From positions 62,407,229-62,471,228 of the forward strand of contig CM042010.1 of assembly GCA_023525715.1 (NCBI GenBank): a DNA stretch of 64,000 bases, written 5' to 3'. This stretch comes from Cichorium intybus. Its lineage: Eukaryota > Streptophyta > Magnoliopsida > Asterales > Asteraceae. The position numbers and the translations under genes are program-made. Of this stretch, positions 58,371 through 64,000 are shown piece after piece. Numbering within the stretch: position 1 is the first letter of the stretch; the number at the start of each line of letters is the position of its first letter. The notes below the pieces were generated by a model. That model was not told the DNA's origin and did no database searches. It saw only the letters and a program-made list of their open reading frames with translations.

Positions 58371-59045
58371 CTAAAAATTTTCAAAAATCATAGGTTCGGG
58401 GGTAGTATTGTCATCTACACCCCCTTCCCCAATAGTATCAACAATTTCGGGAATCGTTGGGCTGGGGTGTGTACTGTCACTTACAGCCTCATCCACAACA
58501 TTCTCCTCAACTAAATTGTCTAGTGATGGTATGGATTCACTCATCACCAGATCAATATTTTCAAAAACATCAAAAACTTCAAGGGTTGCTGAGTTAGAAG
58601 TAGCATTGTTACCTACAACCTCTTCCTCAACAACCGTTTCGACCATCTCAGTGGTCTCTTGACTTTCCCAAGGTGCGTGTCCTTCCATCACATGTTCAGG
58701 TGATGTAGGCTCACACACATAATCATTGGTATAAAAATCACTTGCCTCAGTTTCTGGCGAGGGTGGTGAACATTTCCAACTTTCCTCTAACTTATCTAAT
58801 GAAACTTGCAATCTTTCAAGAGCATCAGCCTGATCCTCCTGAATTTGGTGGGTGTCAGCCATGAGTTCCAATAATTGGGCCCAAACAGTAGAATTTTCAA
58901 GTTGAGATGGCTCCTCGGTCCGCCATCCATTGTCATCGAATGATCCATTGTTGTAATCATCCTCGTAATAGGTGTTGGCCGGACTTTCATAATACTCATA
59001 ATATTGATCCGGGTACATGTAATCGTCCATTATGAAGATGTACAC
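58371..59045 (-). CDS. unknown acidic ORF1 of D
   Basis: 224 codons, starting within 110 bases of the primer-binding site, at the position where gag begins in a full element; the MDDY Met five codons in (59030) is an alternative start. The N-terminus is rich in Tyr/Asp/Glu/Asn. Residues about 50-90 look like a coiled coil (LLELMADTHQIQEDQADALERLQVSLDKLEESWK). The rest is strongly acidic with Val/Glu/Ser/Thr. No Cys knuckle, protease or membrane segment. It is unrelated to B's gag. Function unknown; an accessory or gag-replacement role is speculation. Confidence 0.65.
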   Translation of the reverse strand: MYIFIMDDYMYPDQYYEYYESPANTYYEDDYNNGSFDDNGWRTEEPSQLENSTVWAQLLELMADTHQIQEDQADALERLQVSLDKLEESWKCSPPSPETEASDFYTNDYVCEPTSPEHVMEGHAPWESQETTEMVETVVEEEVVGNNATSNSATLEVFDVFENIDLVMSESIPSLDNLVEENVVDEAVSDSTHPSPTIPEIVDTIGEGGVDDNTTPEPMIFENF

Positions 59046-59127
59046 ATAGCAAAAACCAAAAAACTAAAATCAAACATCAAAAAATCAGAAACTAATTCCT
59101 ACAGATCACCTATTCTAAAGCTCACAA

Positions 59128-59146
59128 CTCCCCGGTAAAGGCGCCA
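59128..59146 (-). other. primer-binding site of D, tRNA-Asp type
   Basis: The minus strand reads TGGCGCCTTTACCGGGGAG five bases inside the 5' LTR. It resembles the complement of plant tRNA-Asp 3' end with two mismatches, the primer typical of Athila elements. Confidence 0.8.
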
Positions 59147-59151
59147 AAATT

Positions 59152-60244
59152 TGACATCGCAGCGGTCGTGATGCGGTCAAAAATAAGAAAACCTTACTCT
59201 CACTTAGCATAGTGGAAGTCAGGGTCGATACACATGAGTTATGTGGTCGAGACAGGTGACAGATTACCAACTGCAGTGTCACAGCTACAGTCAGAGGACC
59301 TAGTTCCTAGCTTTTGGCTATCAATCCCAAAGGGCATAAACTAAACTAAAACTACTAACCAAACGTAGTCACTTACTGAAATCAGAAGTACATCTCTAAT
59401 TCAGAAGCAAACAAAGGCAATTCAACATCAAACACAAACCAAGCATAAACTGAACCAATAACTAAAGTCCAAAGGCACAGTCACTGGCTAAGTCCAAACC
59501 AAAAGCTAACCCTAGTTGGTCACTAAAATCAGCAAGGGAATTCAGTCCAATCAAGGTCATTCAAGCATCCAAACATAAAACAAACATCCACAATCCAATA
59601 ACAAGCATAAATACCGAAAAACAACACTTAACATAAACTGAATGATTATTATCAACCAAAACAGATTCCAAGGTTCCAAAACAGTAACAAAAGAATCCAA
59701 AACAGAAAGTGGAACTAAATATCAATGGTTGTCACTCCCAAAGATACTAGCCACTATCACTAACTATTGAACTAAATGAAAATTAAATGTAAAAACATAG
59801 AAATACCAAAACATGGTTCTTGAAGCTGAATCTTGGAGTCAAAGAGCCTTGGGGATCGATTTTACACCAGGTCTTTGCTAGTTTTTTCGACCTAAAAGCC
59901 TCTATTTATAGTTGCAAAAAAATCTCGCGACCGCGCCGCGCTTTTATGGATCCCACGTCGCGCGTAGGGGCTTATCCCCGTTTCTTCGGAATTTGAATGT
60001 GTTCCACCGCCTCATCACCGCGTCGCGCCTTGATGATTTCCGCGGCGCGCGTATGTATTTTCCTGATTTTGCCTTGATTTTCAAACTTCTTCCAAATTGC
60101 ACGCTTTTAGTCCCTGTTTTCATTATTTCTTTCCAAACAAGTGCTGGCACAAAAAGTGAGTAATACCAGTATATATGTGATATAATTTCACTAAGAATAG
60201 GGCTCAACAACGACTAAAATATGTGATATTACTAGGCGTTGTCA
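59152..60244 (-). repeat. 5' LTR of D (1093 bp)
   Basis: Same ends as the 3' LTR with scattered substitutions. TATA box at 59910-59903 (minus). Confidence 0.95.
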
Positions 60245-60249
60245 ATTAT

Positions 60250-62558
60250 GTGAGTATGTTGCACCTTATATCTCTCATGCCAAATCATCATACTTTACCA
60301 TGATAGAAAACTCCTTTCCTTGGGCTATGCATCTCATCAAGATCATATTGGCATTGTCTTGATCTATCTCATAGATGTTCACAACCACCTGAGTATGCCG
60401 TATCTCTATTAAGTCTTTCATAGCGATCCGTCTCTTAACACCAAGTCATTACACTTTGTAATGAAAAGAGACGTTTCCTAGAAACAGTATGTAACCCATA
60501 TATGGAGATAGTAGATAACAGCGACACTCCCACTGGCTTTGACACGGTTATGGACTATTTACAAAATCCATAACTTTTGGCACATTTTGAGAATCCAAAC
60601 CTTTCTGACATCTTAATGGAAATCTTTCATCCCTTTCTCAAAATCCAATCCTTTGGCATATTTTGAGAATCTGAATATCCTTTCTTGCGAGATGCCAGTG
60701 GGGTAATCTCGAGCCTATGTACCATTGTATTGGGACACTCTTTGTGAGTCCCTATTAGTGTGCCGGTGATCCACACGCGCTCCACTAACGACTCACAATG
60801 TGCCATACAGTATCCTTTCGGATTTCATCTTCTATTGAGAATGCTTCTCTCGGAATCAATTACTTGACTCTGAGTATCCTCTCACTCAACCAGATGTTCT
60901 GAAGGTACGTTTCTGTCCATGTTGCTTTCTTTTAATGATTCAATTACTCCCACTGGTTTTTAGACCAGGTGTAAGAATCAATCAAAATTTTCACATAGAT
61001 TGTGTCTCGCCCTAAGGTTCTCTTGTTTGGCAGCAACCGGGCACACCAATGCTTCCAAGTAGTCGGATTGTTAATATGTACCAACTACAGTGTTTTACCA
61101 CCAATCGGTATGTCACCCCGATCATAACTACTTATGATGGTGATCAATACTACTGGTCAAGAGGAGATTATGTTAGTTTTAAAACAGAAATCTGATTTCT
61201 GCTCCAAGCCTAGTGGTGACCAAAGGTTCTTTCACTTGGCTAATCCTAAACTCATTCAGGACTGTCCCAACTCCCACTGTTTCCTTAGAGCATGAGTTCT
61301 TTCTAAAAGAGCTCTTTATTTACAGGTACAGCGGGATAGCCAATGAAACGACATTGCTGATCAGGTTCAGGCTAGTCATGAGGTCCGGACGAACACTGCA
61401 AGACCCTAGACTTTCTATCTGCAAGTGGGACAATCCCAGCTTTACATTTCATACAGTGTCTGCTGGACATACTTAGTCTTAGGATGTGGTCGGAATATGG
61501 TTTATATGGTTTGACTGGTTTAGTATTCAATTCATCGGAAACTAATTGACGATGTATCTCATGCATCGAGAATCGAATTATTTCGATTAAAGCTCCATTA
61601 TCTTCCCTAAGACTCATTATAACCATTAATGTTCTTGGAAGAGAATAAATTGTGAATCATTTCTCAATTTATGATGACACTCAGGTTCTGTGGATTTTAT
61701 ACTTCCTTTGAAGTCTTTGAACCGTTCAAAGTTTTAATTTAATCGCTTATTCTGATAAGCGAAGCCATATTCGTCATACTGAATGACAAATATTGCGAAG
61801 TATAACTAATTGTGTTCTTTTCGAAGATTCGAGCAATACACAGTAACTGATGTGTTCGTTGCTCCTAATCTTAATGACTTTTACATCTCTATGTAAACTT
61901 ATGACTTTGTTACTTTGTTCAAGACTTGCAATCATCACTAGACTCTAAGTCAACTGATTTCAAAATCCTATCCTCTGGATCTTTGGGAGATTCATTTCTT
62001 GCCACGTGTGTTGTATAAAGAACTTAATCATCATCTGACTCTAAGTCAAATGATTCCAAAGTCCTGTGCAACTGGATCTTTGGGAGATTCATTTATTGCC
62101 ACATTAAGAACTCAATTCATCATGTGACTCTAAGTCAAATTATTCCAAAGTCCTGTCCAACTGGACGTTTGGTTGAATTGATTCTTATAACATTTATTTT
62201 AACAATCCTAAAGGACACAATTCCTGAATCCAAACACTTTAGATGCATCAACATTCAAGTTATTACTAATCTTGCATTTAACACAATCATACACCATTTC
62301 AAGGATAATTCAAGCAACCATGTGTTAAAAGAAAATCAACTATTTTATTAAAATAAAATCCTTGAACAACGTATTATAGATAGACAATGTGGCACGCATC
62401 TAATAATCTAATAACAAGATTTTAATATCTAACTAAACTTCAAAACTGCATGAGCTGGAAATCCAATCCAATTGTGCTCCTATGTGGCAAAGTCCCGTAC
62501 CCTACTTATTCCCTGCATACAAACCAAAAACGTGACTATCACTTTATGCATCAAGGAA
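60250..62558 (-). other. non-coding interior of T2 right of D
   Basis: Continues the T2 interior, matching T1 from about 43850 to 46150. Holds a conserved-apex hairpin with a second, outer arm pair (60743-60797) and the roughly 90-bp tandem repeat (about 61930-62180). No coding domain is seen. Confidence 0.7.
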
Positions 62559-63398
62559 TTACGGATCAGGAGTTTTGAGGTTTTTAGATATACCCGAGCT
62601 GTCAAAAGATTTTGATCTTGCAGCGTCTTCCAATCTTTCCATGACTGTATCCGATCCTATGGATTCCCAGTTTGAGACATGTCCAGACGATCTGGATCGT
62701 TTCTTGCTGTGTCTCTTCACTGGACTCAATCCAGAAGTAGCTGAATCATTAGAGCTATGCCTATCCAAGAGTGACTCGTATAAAGTCAACAGTAGATGCA
62801 TTAGCATAAAAGTCCTTTTCTGGTCTTCCTTTCTATAGGTCTGAATGAATAGATCGTACTTACTAGTCAGCAAAGCGAGTAGGATGTTAACACTCATCTC
62901 CTGACTCATGGAATAACCAAGTTTGTACAATTTGCCTATGTATGCTTCAATCTGGAGCACATGCGAATCGATGCTACTTCCTTCTTTTAGCTTGCACTCT
63001 GCAAGTCTTTTAAAGATCCTAGCTCATTCCTCTTCAACTGGTTTTTGGAACTTTTCCTCAACCAGTTTTATTAACTCATATGGCCCTAGGGATTCAAAAT
63101 CCCTGCGGAACTCGGGGTCAATGGTTAATAGCATGAGGTCACGAATTTCTTTAGATTCATCAACTAAGAAGTCATGCTCATCATAAAGACTTTTTATGAT
63201 GATTTGTTCCGGTGGAACCGGGATCGGATACTCAATGAGATGTAGCTTCCCAGCAATAACAAGAACCAGTCTCCAATTGCGAAGCCATTCCTTACAGTTC
63301 AGGCCAGTTAGCCTTTCCATATTTGGTAGGTGCATTCTGAGGCTCTCAGAAATGGGTGAAGGAAGAGAGGGAGGAAAATAGACACTTGATTTAGACAT
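62559..63398 (-). pseudogene. gag: gag-like gene of T2
   Basis: One frame of 280 codons from ATG 63398 to the stop at 62559, broken only by a TGA at 63026-63024. Same protein type as in T1: Pro/Ser start, LNCKEWLRNWRLVLVIAGKL, gag helical domain, basic tail (VKRHSKKRSRSS). No zinc knuckle. This is the better-preserved of the two T gags, lacking the frameshift of T1. Confidence 0.87.
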
Positions 63399-64000
63399 CT
63401 ACAATAAACAAAATTTATTAGTTTAATCAATCCTTTTAAATAATTACCCAATTTATTATTTATTAAAGCTATGACCCAAAATACCCCAACTATGGTGTGA
63501 AGAGGGATGTCGTAATCACAACATAATGGTCATTAAGGTAGATAATACACTTATCAATTTCATCTTATAAAATTCCTAGATCTGTTGAGATTCATTGAAC
63601 TATTCAATGGCATATTTAATCTCGGATGTGCCCCACTGTTTGTGACTGGGATGCCGAGGATCACAACCCGGGTGTGAATAACCATGCAAGTTAGCTTGGT
63701 ACTCTCGAAATCAATTACCATCTCTAATTGATGTGCCGGTTAACCACACACGCTCCATCAATAATGGAAAAAATCGAGAAACCCATTGCAACTCTTTGTG
63801 AACCCCTATTGGTGTGCCGGTTAACCACACACGCTCCACCAATGTTTCACAAAGTGCAATGTGCAACTTCATGGATTAGCAACTCGTTCACATTTTTCCT
63901 AAAGTAACTAGATTGGGATTTTAATGAATTGTTATAGTACTCTCAATAATAGCATTATACTTTTAAGAGGCTTAAGTGGTTCTATCAAACCCGTTCGGCT
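63399..64000 (-). other. 5' leader of T2 (partial)
   Basis: Non-coding leader matching 47001-47600 of T1. It has GTTTGTGA/TCACAACC (63638-63668), ATTGATG/CATCAAT around the conserved apex (63727-63762) and a 78-base three-tier hairpin (63784-63861). The window ends before the primer site. Confidence 0.7.

Larger units (their letters stand above)
53880..60244 (-). mobile_element. D, complete non-autonomous Athila-type element
   Basis: LTRs 53880-54970 (3') and 59152-60244 (5') with the duplication ATTAT at 53875-53879 and 60245-60249. A tRNA-Asp-type primer site supports Athila affinity. The interior encodes an unfamiliar acidic ORF next to the primer site and an env-like ORF; gag, protease, RT, RNase H and integrase are missing. 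From 57898 leftwards it matches B. Confidence 0.93.
51572..64000 (-). mobile_element. T2, non-autonomous gag-only copia element, interrupted by D, 5' end off window
   Basis: The 3' LTR (51572-52339), polypurine tract, 3' region, non-coding interior, gag and part of the leader are collinear with T1. D is inserted at 53880-60244 with the duplication ATTAT. The primer site and 5' LTR lie past 64000. The left flank AAAAC (51567-51571) is the likely target-site duplication. Confidence 0.9.

Overview
This window is a block of nested LTR retrotransposons from a plant nuclear genome. I found no host gene, tRNA, rRNA, CRISPR or bacterial-type operon. The evidence is Ty1/copia and Ty3/gypsy polyprotein remnants on both strands, long AT-rich LTRs beginning TG and ending CA, primer-binding sites matching plant initiator tRNA-Met or tRNA-Asp, and 5-bp target-site duplications (TSDs). 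The style of the copia and Athila-like proteins suggests a eudicot, perhaps an asterid such as Asteraceae. That is a memory-level inference. I use private names A to I, T1 and T2 for the elements.

Left third (1-20280). Copia element A (1-3997, 5' part off the window) sits in B, an Athila-type gypsy element (3998-17490). B has gag-protease and an env-like ORF but no reverse transcriptase (RT). B is also split by C, a complete Tekay/Del-like gypsy element (7270-15096, TSD TCCGG). B itself lies in the RT gene of E, a minus-strand Reina-like gypsy element (17491-20280).

Middle (20281-41567). A second Reina-like copy, E2, lies on the minus strand in dispersed pieces (20281-21709, 32466-33879, 37483-38435) and seems to share one LTR with E. 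Its integrase region holds F, a decayed short-LTR copia element (21710-32465). F contains G, a young copia element (22196-27396, TSD TGGAG) whose LTRs carry a phased array of heat-shock-element-like units. H1 (33880-37482) and H2 (38897-49586) are probably solo LTRs of a large-LTR family.

Right third (41568-64000). T1 (41568-49066, TSD GTTAG) and T2 (51572 to the window end) are minus-strand, gag-only elements. Their LTRs and 3' untranslated regions match copia element A, so A's family is the likely autonomous helper. T2 is split by D (53880-60244, TSD ATTAT), an Athila-type element in which gag-pol is replaced by an unfamiliar acidic ORF while the env-like ORF is kept.

The most interesting signal is in the untranslated parts of T1 and T2. 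A conserved apex sequence recurs at four places in each element, most copies enclosed by a different inverted repeat, and at one matched site both arms have changed in step. It looks like a family of structured RNA or DNA hairpins. Other leads are the heat-shock-like LTR array in G, D's unknown ORF, and two further hairpin families in the H-type LTRs and region I.
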